The notes beneath the pieces were generated by a model that saw only the letters and a list, made by a program, of their open reading frames with translations, ran no database searches and was not told the origin of the DNA. Below, piece after piece: positions 44,732 to 55,645 of a DNA stretch of 64,000 nucleotides; position 1 is the first letter of the stretch, and every line of letters begins with the position of its first letter. This DNA is from Corinectria fuckeliana (taxonomy: Eukaryota; Ascomycota; Sordariomycetes; Hypocreales; Nectriaceae). Where the stretch lies: NCBI GenBank assembly GCA_019137255.1, contig WPDH01000220.1, forward strand, positions 124,001-188,000. The letters run 5' to 3'. The position numbers were made by a program, and so were the translations under genes.

Positions 44732-46461
44732 CTACAATGTGGAGGACATTTCCTTGCTCAAGGTTCGCTTCTTCTTTGCCTTTGCCTTTCCATACACATC
44801 TAACAGTCGCATCAGCCTCTTCTTGTCAGAGCCGGCCACCTCGATCACAGCATTTGCTTCGCTTGTTTCGACCTGAACCTGGAACTTCACGCTGGACTCC
44901 AAGGCTCGGCTCTTCAGCGTCTGCAGCGCGCCAACAACCGGTGGCAGAGAGGGCCCCCCGCGGACATCAAGGACCGGCGGGGGCAGTTGCATGCATCCTT
45001 CCCAAGCTGCCAGCGCGACGTTGGAGTCCGCAATCTGCGATGCTTCGTGGTCGTCCAGCGTGAGATATCCGTCTCCCAGATCGATGCAGGATTTCTGGCC
45101 GCTGAGCCGTGGCCAGATTGTCGACGGCGCTACGCGGTAAGAATGCCGCTCGGGGTTGGTCCGCGCGGAGGGAAACATGGTCTCTATGAAGCGGTGTGCG
45201 TATGAGGCGCTGAAGCCGCAGATGCGGAGGGAGTTGATGCGGTCGCGGAGGCGTAAGAGGTGGTTGCACATGACGAGATAGGAGTCGGGGCAGTAGTCGG
45301 CTTGGTGGTCCAGCAAGTAAGGGCCTGCTCGGTTCTTCGTGTCGGTCTGCTTCGGGTCCGGAGTGTCGATGCCTTCATTCTCTTCCGGACAAGCATCCAA
45401 AGGATCATCTGGGTGAAAGTATCGAAGTGGCGGTTGGGGAACTGGGGAATTGCTCAGTGCCCTGACCAAACCAGGCGACGGCTCTCTTGTCCCTTCGATG
45501 GGCGAGGTTGGCTCTGATCTCTGGCTTAGGCGACTGTAGTTGCTCGCCTCGCTCGATCGCCCGGTAATGGACCTCGTAGACTGGACGTGATATCGTCGGC
45601 CGTAGAATCGGCGGCACAGAAGGACCAAACTGTCCAGCGGCCGCGATGTATCTCGCCGCAGCTGGGATTCGACAAACTTCTGTAGTAAGGCTTCGACGTG
45701 CTCTACACCCGGCAGCAAGCCGACGACTTCTGACCCAGGACCACAGCCGAGGCGCGTCATGTCGACTTCGACAGCTACCTTTTGGGCGTATCTTCCGTAA
45801 CTATTCAACCACGTCGTAGCAAGCGGGCTGACTCGGGGGCCCACGTAGGGGGAAAATGTGACATGGAGCGTGACATCGACAAGAAACGCAATAAGAAAAT
45901 CTGCACGGAAAGCAAACGAAACTTCAAAGTAAGGACAAAGAGGGAGGAGGGCCGTGGTCGGAGACTGGAAGTCATCGCTGCGCCAGCAATCCCGGTCGAA
46001 GGAGTTTCGGTTTAAGCGGACGGGCTTCTCGCCGCGATGCGGTGCGAAGACGAGCCGGCAGATCCGGAGGCGAATGCTATCGGGAAGCTGAAAATAGGAA
46101 CATTTCGGTCTTTCGCGGCCGCGATGCTTGAAAAACTGGCTGAGAGCGTCTCGGAACTTGGCATCTCTGTCGACCGAGTAGCGACCTTCGGCGTGTTTAT
46201 GGTAGACTGCGTCGAATGTCCGGTCCCACGGAGGAAGGCCTTGTCGATGAGGACTTGTTCCGGTATTGTTGAGCAGAATAGGCGGATTCTGGTCGAGAGC
46301 CTGGTGTACGGTCTCGGGGAACGGCGATGAGAGCGAGCGTTGGAAGGCGGAGTTGCTTCGAGGTTGACCCTTTGCTGCTGGCACCGCTTTATATCTCGTT
46401 AGCCAAGATGCAACGAGAAGCTGAGGTAAGAGCTAGGCTTGGAATATGGCTTCTTACTCAT
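44732..46461 (-). CDS. Uncharacterised fungal protein, first intron inside codon 2
   Basis: Proposed model: complement(join(44732..46386, 46458..46461)), 552 residues. The main frame has no ATG near its 5' end; its first Met is past residue 200. A GTAAGA donor at 46457, a GCTAAC branch-like sequence and an AAG acceptor at 46389-46387 join ATG+A to CG, giving MTVPAAKGQPRSNSAF. The same frame is open upstream to ATG 46593, 35-43 bp downstream of TATAAAAAG (46636-46628). That would add 44 residues and could be the true start. Residues 95-130 (YFQLPDSIRLRICRLVF) resemble the F-box/2EXR-like openings of fungal proteins with LP..R/I..I..V spacing, which is suggestive only. The C-terminus is basic (GKAKAKKKRTLSK). 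No function is assigned. Confidence 0.65.
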
Positions 46462-47216
46462 TTTTTTCTCTTGGACGACAGGTTCTGCAGTTTCCGCCGT
46501 GGCGGTATCGCGTTGTTTTGGGCAGTCCTGGTGATGGCTCCGATGGAGGTGAAGGAGACAAGCAGAAATGATGCAAACGCGACAGTGAATCATCGTTGGC
46601 GATGAGTGCTTTGCAATCACTCCTTTTCTTTTTATACACTCTGGTAGCAGAAATTCTCGGTTTGTTTGCCCCATCTCCGTCTTTGCTAATGCTTTTCCCG
46701 CCTATTCGTGTGACTATTGAAAACGCATACATTTGAGGGTCTTCAACTCATCGACACGATTGTCACTTAGCAACAGTATATTAATGTAGCATATATCTAT
46801 ATTACGTTCATTCTCTGTGATCTGGCATCTCACTTGTGCTATGTACTTGCAAGGCGACACATCACTTCACCCAGAGTCGCTGTGACTTGTCTCAGAAAGA
46901 GGCGAAGAAATTCCCTTATATTTTGTGGGTATCACTGAGACGATTGGTATTTGCAGAGATATAGACCACCACACTCGGGCTGCTAAGAGTGTGAGGCTAG
47001 CTTGGATATATATAATTCAAGGACCCGACTGCTGCCATTCTAGGTAGTGGCGCCACAATGAGCCACCTGAAGGGCCATCATCCTGTCCTTCTCTTCTTAT
47101 CCGCCGTTCTTAACGTGGCGAGTCTCGTTGGACCCGCAGTCGTTCATCGGTCGGCGAGACGGGGCGTGGCTGCTGTGGTGTGTTCTTTTTTCGGTGTTTC
47201 TGAGACCCGGTTTTGT
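46462..47216. promoter_or_regulatory. Promoter of the uncharacterised gene and 3' flank of the PBDC1 gene
   Basis: A 755-bp AT-rich spacer between two minus-strand genes. A TATAAAAAG box on the minus strand at 46636-46628 probably serves the uncharacterised gene. The plus-strand frame from 47058 overlaps the PBDC1 3' exons antisense and is not considered a gene. Confidence 0.5.
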
Positions 47217-47957
47217 TTACTTGGCCTTGGCTTTCTCAGCCTGAGCCTGCTCGTAGATCCAGTCATTCAAGCCGTTACGGTTTCTGCGGTGAAGCCATTA
47301 GTATCATGTGGATCCAAGCCCATGTAGGATGAAGTGGTACTTACCGGGCAATCTCAACAGCGTAGAATTGCATGCGCGGCACTACAGAAGTTGTCAGCGG
47401 GTTCGACGAGTAATGTAGCTTGGCAGTGCTTATCACATACCGAAAATAGTCGTGTCCTCCTCGTACTCGGCCTTGGCGCTGTTGCGAACCATGGTGCCGA
47501 AGTTATAGTCGTCGACCTTCTTCTCGTATGCCATCATAAACTTGCGCCACCTCTCCTTGCCAGTCTTGCTCTTCATCTCGTCCTCGTTGATGGTGGCAGC
47601 GGCGTTAAAGTCGGGGAATTCGGCCTTGAGGTGCTCGTAGATGTCGTCGTCGATCTTGGTCAGGCGAAGGGACGAGCCCTTGACTCTCTCGAGGATGGAC
47701 CAGTAGGTCTGCATGTGCTGGACGACTAGGGATTGAAGGTTAGCGGGGAGGGTTTTGGGGGTGATTTTCGGTATTGGGACGCGTACCCTTGACAGCAAAT
47801 TGCTTCTCGATCTGCAAAAAAACTTTCGTCAGCCAATTGTCTTGGTAACTTTGGGCATGCAAGGACGTGGGTAGCTCACATCTTCGTTGTTGTCGGCACT
47901 CTCGGCGTCAAAGTTCTTGGGGATAGGCCCGCCGGACATGCTGTCGAGGGGATCCAT
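47217..47957 (-). CDS. PBDC1/Ypl225w family protein (eEF1A-folding chaperone homologue)
   Basis: Model: complement(join(47217..47283, 47345..47381, 47441..47725, 47787..47811, 47880..47957)), 163 residues. Exon 2 is only 25 nt and exon 4 only 37 nt. Every join restores the conserved sequence: NNEDIEKQFAVKVVQHMQTYW, then ERVKGSSLRLTKIDD, NEDEMKSKTGKERWRKFM and KVDDYNFGTMVRNSA, then TTIFVPRMQFYAVEIARNRN and GLNDWIYEQ. These are hallmarks of the PBDC1 family (human PBDC1; yeast Ypl225w, about 146 residues). Yeast Ypl225w is reported to be a ribosome-associated chaperone (Chp1) that folds the GTPase domain of newly made eEF1A. The old family name, polysaccharide biosynthesis domain, says nothing about its role. 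Start ATG is at 47957. Confidence 0.9.
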
Positions 47958-48802
47958 ATTGTATATGTGATGTAGTTGCTTGTACTTGGTCGAGTCTAAC
48001 TGTAAAGTCTTGTCTTGTTGGTGTTGTTGGCGTAGGCAAAACCTTGAACGTGGGGCAGTTGTTTAGTTGGGCGTGTGCATCAACCGGATGGAGGGGCAGT
48101 GGAAAAGTGGGAGGGATGATATCAGCGCACAGTGCTTGCGCCTGAGGGCACTGTGTCTCCGCACTGGGGCCCTGGTGCCTGCTCGAAGCGGGTGGATGCC
48201 TCAAGCACCCACTAACACATTCAAGTTCCAACCACAACTGTCAGTACAGCGCCAACAACTGAGAATGGCCTTCGAGCCGCAAGACACGTTTCGTGCTACG
48301 GCGCTATTCAAACCGAACCCGAGTCATCGGATCTGTCCTAAACTCCGGTCCCTGGCTCCAACTCGGCTCAATTTGCCACAATCCCCCACTTGTGCGTGCA
48401 TCGACATGAAGAGCTCAACAACCTCCGGACGCACGGGATCGACGGACTCCGAGATCTGAATCGCTCTTGGTTGAAGGCGACGGAGTTAACCTGATAAAAA
48501 CTTCTGATTGGTCGTGTCGTGGCGTTTTTGCCCGTTGGAGCTCCAAATTCGAGAACAATATGAAGCCTCCAAAGAACAATGGGCTTCGCAGCCGTCTGTG
48601 CCTCTTAGGACGTCACTTTGGGGCCACCACCACCATCCGCCAGGTGATATTGTTCTTTGTCCGACGTTTAGTTGGGAGAGCAGCCATCATGTGTCGGAAA
48701 TGCCTCTTAATTTTCCTCATTGCCCTCGTCTGTGATGCGCAGTCTTTTCCCTCTTGTCAGATTGCTTTACATGCCATCTCCACCGCGTCTTAAACAGACA
48801 AA
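47958..48802. promoter_or_regulatory. Divergent promoter, PBDC1 homologue / Ste6-like transporter
   Basis: 845 bp between two start codons on opposite strands. It must contain both promoters. No third gene, GATA cluster or repeat was recognised. Confidence 0.55.
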
Positions 48803-51800
48803 ATGGACTCAACAACTCTTGATCGCCTCACTGGCCAAGACTCGGACTCAGCTTCGCAGAGCTACCAGCAAGCCGTAAAGTCATCTTGGCGACAGTTGTT
48901 CGTCTTCACCAAGCGGGCACATACCCTACCCCTGCTCGGCGCCCTGCTCGCGTCTACTGTCACGGCCGGTTTCAAGACTATCCTAGCTATTATTCTAGGA
49001 AAGGTTTTTGATATTATCGCCGGCTATGGAAATGGAACCCTTGATGGCCCTGAGGCCTTAGCCAGCATCTCCAAATGGTCTCTCATCCTGCTTGGCCTCG
49101 GGATTGGCTACTGGTTGGCCAACTCAGCATTCCTCGCTCTCTGGGTCATCTTTGGCGAGTTGCAAGCCGAGAGTGTTCGCCGCGATCTCTTTGAGAATCT
49201 CCTTTCCAGAGATATGGCCTGGTTTGACTCTCAATCCGAGGGCATCTCTAGTCTTCTTATCAGGATTCAGACGTGAGTGCCTCTGCAGTAATTCGTTTGG
49301 CTGGCCCTTCCTAACGCAGCACATGGACAGACAAACTAGAGAGTTACAGCTAGGAACCTCTCAAGTCCTCGGCCTGCTTATCTGCGATGTCATAACCTCC
49401 TTTGCATCTCTCGGTATCGCCTTCTACTACTCGTGGAAACTTACTCTTGTGCTTCTTGCAATTCTCCCCGTCTCGGTCATCATCTTATCACTAGCCACCC
49501 GTCGCTTGGAACCCGCCATCCAAGACCAAAGACGTCATCTAGCCGTCGCCTCCAAGCATGCCGTTGCCTCCATGACCGCCATTGATCTCGTCAAGGTCTT
49601 CAATGGATACGATCAAGACGTGTGGCACTACTGCTCAGCTATGAAGGCCGCAGCGAAGCACTACCTCGTTCAGGCACGGTGCAACTCTATCCAAATGGGA
49701 TACATCAGCTTCAGTGGCATTGCTATGTTCGTAGTCGGCTTTTGGTACGGCGTGGTCCTAGTCAACGGCGGGCTCTCTCCTGGTCATGTCCTTGCGACCT
49801 TCTACGCAACTCTCGCCTCGTTCCAAGCCATCGAGGCACTTATGCCGCAATGGCTCGTCATAGCCAAAGGAATGTCAGCAGGCGGTTTCTTGTCTGCAAT
49901 GGTGTCGAGCTCTAAACCGGGACGCGGTTCAAAACGAATAAGAGCCTCCCTGAGACCGGATGCATGCGTCGGTGACATTGAGCTGAGCAATGTAAGTAAC
50001 CAAGCCCCACGTCTTAAGAACAGGACGCTTTCTAACATCCCCCAGGTGAGCTTTGCCTATCCTTCAAATCCAGACAGCAAGGTCCTGAATGAATCTTCAT
50101 TCTTCTTTCCCGCAGGTGACTTGACTTTCATTGTTGGAAGAAGCGGGTCTGGCAAAAGTACACTGGGAAACCTCATGGTCGGATTCTACGAACCCATGAC
50201 TGGCGAGATCCAAATAGACCATCAACCCTTGCGCGCTTTAGACAAGCAGTGGCTCCGAGAAAACGTGACGTTGATCCAGCAATCCAGCATTCTATTCAAC
50301 GACACTTTGTTCTGGAACATTGCGTTCGGGCACATTCACCCCGAACACGCAACACAGTCCGAGGTGAGGGCTGCCTATGAAGCGGCACTGCTACAATCCA
50401 CACTCACGACACTCCCAGGCGGGCTCGATACAAACGTGGGCTCTGGCGGCTACAATTTGAGCGGTGGTCAGAAGCAAAGAGTGGCACTAGCACGAGCTCT
50501 AATCAGAGATCCCCCCGTACTCATTCTTGACGAGATCACCAGTGGCCTGGACCAAGTCAGCAGAGACCTGATAATGGAGGCGATTCGATCATGGAGACGC
50601 GGGAAGACTACCATCATCATCACTCATGATGTTTCCCAGATCGCAGACGGTGACTTTGTGTATGTCATGGACAACGCATCTCTGGTTGAGGAAGGCTTCA
50701 AGCGGGATCTGGCTCGCAAATCTACCGGAGCATTCGCTACACTTACGTCCAGCGCGCCAAGCGACTATTCGGACACGTCGATTGAGATCAACGTGATTTC
50801 TCCCGATAGCCCTGGTCCACGCTCTCCAATCACGATGCCTCCTCCAGCTAAGCAATCGCGTGTTTCCCGAGTCTTTGTGGAAGAGCTCGAGGGACTCCAA
50901 CGCAACTCTTTCCTTGGCCCCAGAGCCGGCATGTCGCAGCGGATTTCGTGGGGCGCGAATACCATTGCGGCGTTGAGAATGAGAGAAGAGCAGATCTGGG
51001 ACGCGGAGATCCCTCCAGAACGGCCCACGCCGGTGGCCAAAAGCCCATTACCGCTGCATGAAAGGGCCATGCTGCCACTCAAGCGATGCAGCGCCATGGA
51101 CATCCAGGAGGAAAAACTGAGCGGGTCGACAGAGGAGACTGACTACTTTGTCGGAGAGACTGACCGCCGCAAAGACATGTCGAGTATAAGGCTTACGCGG
51201 TATGACGGTGGCATGGACACAAACGGAGCTGAGAACGCAGCTGAGAAGACACTCACGGAGCCAGCAAGTGGTCCTGCGCAACACATCTCGCTGGTAGCCA
51301 TTCTGAAGACCGTGTGGCCAGCTCTTGGGCCTCGTCACCGGCTCGTCCTCTTGTTTGGGATCCTCACCTGCATCGTCGGCGCCGGTGCAATTCCTACGTT
51401 TGCCTACTGCTTCGCACAACTACTTGGTGTAATGTGGTCTCCTGGTGACAAACTAGCCGAGGGCAAGAAATGGGCCCTCTACCTCTTTGTCGTTGCCGTT
51501 ATTGACGGTGCCTGCACTGGCGGTGGCCGCTACCTGCTGGAAGTCGTCGGCCAGGCTTGGATCAACACCATCCGCGTTCAAGCCCTAAAGAAGATCTTGC
51601 GGCAGCCCAAGCCGTGGTTTGACCGCTCTCAGAACTCGCCTGGTCGCATCAACGAGTGTCTAGATCGCAACGCGGAAGAGATGCGCAACCTCGTGGGCCG
51701 GTTCGTCCCCATTGTCATCGTCGTGACGGTCATGACTTCGGTAGCCGTCGTATGGGCTCTTGTCGTCTCCTGGAAACTCACCCTCGTTGCTCTAGCCGTG

Positions 51801-53258
51801 ATGCCTGTGGTTATGGGCGCAGTCAAGGGCTTCTCCGTCATCAGCGGGAAGTGGGAGGTGAATTGCAACAAGGGCGCCGAGGATTCAAGCGCCACCCTCA
51901 CTGAGATCTTCCTCAATATCCGAGTTGTGAGGGCTCTCACCTTGGAGAGCTACTTCCGCGAGAAGTATACCAAGTCTGTCTCACATACCTTTCGGCTCGG
52001 ACTGCGAAGGGCGGCCTTCACCAGCGGGCCCTATGGACTCTACCAGTCGCTCAACTACCCTCTAACGGCCCTAGTTTTCTACTACGGCACAGTTCTCCTC
52101 GCAAAGGAGAAGGAGATTACGGCTACAAACGTGGTGCAGGTCGTGAACCTTCTCCTGTTTAGCATAGGCACAGCCACCGGGTTCTTGAGTGCGATACCAC
52201 AAGTCACCATGGCTCAAGCTACAGCGGCACAGATGCTGGCGTATGCCAACTTGCCGCTGAAGTCGTCCTCTGGAACCAGCGGCACCCAGAGACCCGCCAC
52301 ACTTCTTCCGGTGCGATTGCACGAGCTCAGCTTCTCGTATAGAGCGGACGGAAAACGACCGGTGCTGCAAGGCGTGTCCTTTGAAGTTCACCCTGGAAGT
52401 TGCCTGACCGTCGTGGGTCGGTCCGGATGCGGCAAATCGACCGTCATGTCACTGCTGCTGGGTCTGTACTCTCCATCGGCACGCTCAATGCTCAGCACGG
52501 TTTCGCCATTGACGTTTGCTGGAGTTTCATACGCAGACATGGACATTGAGCATCTACGGTCCATGACAGCATATGTACCGCAGGCGCCGTTTCTCTTCCC
52601 CGCGACGGTTGCGGAGAACATCGCCTATGGCATTAGCGAGAGCTCACCGTTACGGCGCATCGACAACGTCGTCGCGGCCGCGCAAGCCGCGGGCCTGCAC
52701 GAGTTCATCGTGTCGCTGCCCGAGGGGTACAACACGTTGGTGGGCGACGGCGGCCAGGCGCTCTCTGGGGGGCAATCCCAGCGGTTGAGCATCGCGCGGG
52801 CGCTCGCGCGACGGCCCGCGCTGCTGGTTCTCGACGAGCCGACGAGCGCTCTCGACGCGGAGAGCTCCGAGGCGATCCGGCAGACGTTGCAGGCGCTGGC
52901 GGAGCGGTCCAGGCAGCGGCGGGGAGGCATGGCGATTGTGGTCGTGACGCACAGCCGCGAGATGATGGCGATTGCGGACCGGATCGTGGTGCTCAAGGAC
53001 GGAGCCAAGGTGGAAGAGGGGACGTACCACGGGCTGTTGCAGCAGAAGGGGCGGTGGTTCACAGAGCTGGTCGGCGGTGTGGTCGGCGGTGGCGGATGGA
53101 TGGGCGATAAGGGTGTAGACAAAGAGTTGCAGGTGGTTCCTCTTATCAAGAGTCCGGTCCTGCCGCCGTCGAGGAGCGGAGGAAGGGGTGGGTTCGGAAG
53201 TGATGCCGGAGGCTTCGGGCCGGCATCCGGGGCTGGGTCCGTTGACTGGCGCATCTAA
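48803..53258 (+). CDS. Full-size ABC transporter, Ste6-type (a-factor-like pheromone exporter / ABCB)
   Basis: Model: join(48803..49272, 49331..49991, 50046..53258), 1447 residues. The layout is TMD1-NBD1-TMD2-NBD2. NBD1: Walker A GRSGSGKST (about 408), signature LSGGQKQR (515) and Walker B VLILDE. NBD2: GRSGCGKST (about 1168), LSGGQSQR (1283) and LLVLDEPTSALD. Both halves keep Q-loop and H-loop residues. NBD1 has DEITSGLD in place of DEPTSALD. A polar linker of about 180 residues joins NBD1 to TMD2. The second intron (54 nt, GTAAGT..CCCCAG) is stop-free and a multiple of three; splicing gives IELSNVSFAYPSN, the normal NBD start. Fungal proteins of this shape include Ste6, which exports the farnesylated mating peptide, and AtrD-like exporters. 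Pheromone export is inferred, not shown. Confidence 0.88.
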
Positions 53259-53821
53259 CTACCTATTCTAGCCTAGCTATTTATTACCTAGTGAAGAGGT
53301 GGTGAAGAACGGAGATGGAATCTTTTTGGATGCAACAAGTTACCGCAGTTTATGCCATGTGGATGGATCTATGCCATTCGCTGCGATTATTGGTGAAGCC
53401 AGGTTGTGCTGTGGCGTCGATGGGGCGCAGCAGCGAGTCGGGCTTCTGATGTAAGTGCTCCGCGCGTGAGCGATTAGTGATTTTCACTCGCTCACTCACT
53501 CAATCACTGACTCAACTTACTCATTCACTCGTCATCAGTCATCAGTCATCAGCCGCAGCCTCATCAACGTCGACCCAATCATCCGGGCTTCCGTGTCTCT
53601 CGCGATCTGCCAGCAGCAGCTTCCTTCTCATTGACGCAAGGCGATCTTCCGTCCGAGTATCTATCTAGTTTGTCGAGACAAGGATCCGTAATTGGGCTTT
53701 TCCATTCTGCATCCTTCTCACTCCACCACTCCACCAAATCCACCAAGCTCATCTCGACCATCAACGATCCCTCCCTCCATCCATCAGAGAGAGGGCATAT
53801 TATTGTTTTATACCCCGTCCC
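53259..53821. promoter_or_regulatory. Promoter and leader of the bZIP gene
   Basis: A spacer between two plus-strand genes. At about 53485-53551 it has CACT/ACTC-rich simple sequence ending in three perfect GTCATCA copies (53531-53551), probably in the transcribed leader. The remainder is C/T-rich, as in fungal 5' UTRs. Confidence 0.5.
53485..53551. repeat. CACT-rich tract followed by (GTCATCA)3
   Basis: Imperfect tetranucleotide units (CACT, CTCA) run directly into three exact heptanucleotide repeats, about 270 bp before the bZIP start codon. Confidence 0.8.
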
Positions 53822-55376
53822 ATGCCAGATCAACCCAACCCCACGCCCGCTAAGCGGCGCGGTCGACCTCCGTCCTCCGCCGCTTCCAAGGTAGACGAGG
53901 CCACTCTCAAGGTGAGACCCCCCCCCCCCTTCCCATCACCAAACCCACCGTCACCATCTCCCAAGTTTCCTTCCCCCCTCTGACAGCATCCCACAGGCCC
54001 GTCGCCAGCGCAACCGCGAGGCTCAGAATGTCTTCCGCAAGCGCAGGCAGGTCGCCGAGGCGGAGCAGGCCAAGCGACTCCGGCGGCTGGAAGAGGTCGT
54101 CGAGGAGATGAGCTCCATCTTCATCGGCTTCGTCGACGAGATGCTCGAGACCGAGATCGTCAGCAGGCAGCCCGATCTGGTCGGAAGCCTGCGCCGGTCC
54201 GTGTCGCGCATCCTCGCCTTGGCCCATGAAGTTGTCGGGCCAGACGACTCGGAGGATGCGTCGTGTACGCCGTCTGCAGCCCCGGCTGCTATGCCAATAT
54301 CAGCACCGACCGCAGCTTCAGCCTTAGCCTCAGCTTCAGCTCCAGCCACAGCTACAGCCTCCTCCGCTTTCACCCTGCGAGGCATCACGGAGAACGACAC
54401 CCTCGGCCACTCGTCGTCAACCTCACCACCAGGCGACTCGTCCACAGCCAGCCATACCTCCGACGACACCATGGACTGTGACCCTTGTCTCGGCGGCGAC
54501 GGAACCCTCCTCCAGTCCTCCCAAACCGCCCTCATCCTCGCCCTCCCAGGCCCGCCCGGCACCAACTGCAACAGCGACATCCCGGACGAACCTCCGGACG
54601 CCTTCATGCCCGTATCCGACGGCTCCCTGCACGCGCAGATCTACGGCAACGGTTGGACCCTCTCCGGCCACCCCATCACCGGCCACAGGTACTGGGACCC
54701 TCGCGTGCCGCTATCCACCGACTCCTTCGCCTACCGCCTCGCAAAGGCCAGCCTCACCATCGCCTACCTGATCCTCACCAAGTCGCAGCACCCACCCGTG
54801 CCGGCGACCGAGGAGCAGCGCATCTTCGGGTCGAACCTCCGCTACCGCGACAGAGGTGACCTGCTGATCCGCCTGCGCTGGCTGCTCGGTCCCGGCAGCG
54901 CTGACATGTACCGCGTCATCGATCTGCCGTACGGGCAGCACGGGGCGCAGGTCTTCTCCAGGAACGACTTGACTCCCGCCTTAGAGGACCTGGGGTGGTC
55001 CGGCATCTACAAGCCCCGGCTGTCCAACGGCTCGTCTGGATTCCTCAGCATCCTGGGCGTCGAGAAGCAGCTGCTCGCCCTCGGCGGCAGAGTCGTCGAC
55101 GCCGAGACGCTCGAGCTCAACATCGCCAGCCCTTCATCCGCCGGCGGCCCGCCCACCGAGGTGGTTTCCGCGCAGCCCGACAGTTGGAGCTATGTCGACT
55201 TCTTCTCGCCCAACCAACTGCGGCCGCGCCCCAACGTCCTGACGATGCAGCTGAGCATCTCGCTGCTTGTGACGAACTTGGCCCGGAGTGCCGTATGTCT
55301 CATGCGTGGGCCCGGGTATCCTCGAGATGAGCTAGGAGGAGCCATCCAGGCGTCAGTAATCAAGGTCGGTCAATAA
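53822..55376 (+). CDS. bZIP transcription factor
   Basis: Model: join(53822..53911, 53997..55376), 489 residues. The 85-nt intron includes a run of 12 C at 53918-53929. The N-terminus has an AT-hook-like KRRGRPPSS. The joined sequence gives the basic region LKARRQRNREAQNVFRKRRQ (about residues 29-48), with the invariant N and R of the NxxxQxxFRxRR pattern of fungal AP-1/Yap-like factors. A short heptad region (EAEQAKRLRRLEEVVEEM) can dimerise. A low-complexity Ala/Ser stretch follows at about 110-140. The C-terminal two thirds (about 200-480) look like a folded fungal-specific domain with VDFF-type and GWTLSGHPITG-like segments that I cannot name. Targets are unknown. It lies next to the ABC exporter but on its own promoter. 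Confidence 0.85.
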
Positions 55377-55645
55377 ATTGTAAGAGAGCGTATCTCCCCA
55401 TGTATTTGCTAGGAAAAGGGATGCAAATCGAATTCCTCACAGTCGGCTAGCAACAGGCTGCCAGAGAGAAAGGGGCCTTAAGCAAGTCTCAAACAACCAA
55501 AACCTCCAATTGTAAATCATTGGTATCTTTCCCTATCTGTTTATCCGTCATAACTTCGTGATCGTCAGATTATTGTAAGCATGTCTAGTATATACCCCGT
55601 CTTCTGGGAGCGTCAATCGATTATTACAATTCCAGCTCAGACCTT

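Noticed and set aside
47058..47327. 89-codon plus-strand frame with a hydrophobic start
   Set aside because: It overlaps the last two exons of the PBDC1 homologue antisense and changes character across them; no support as a gene.
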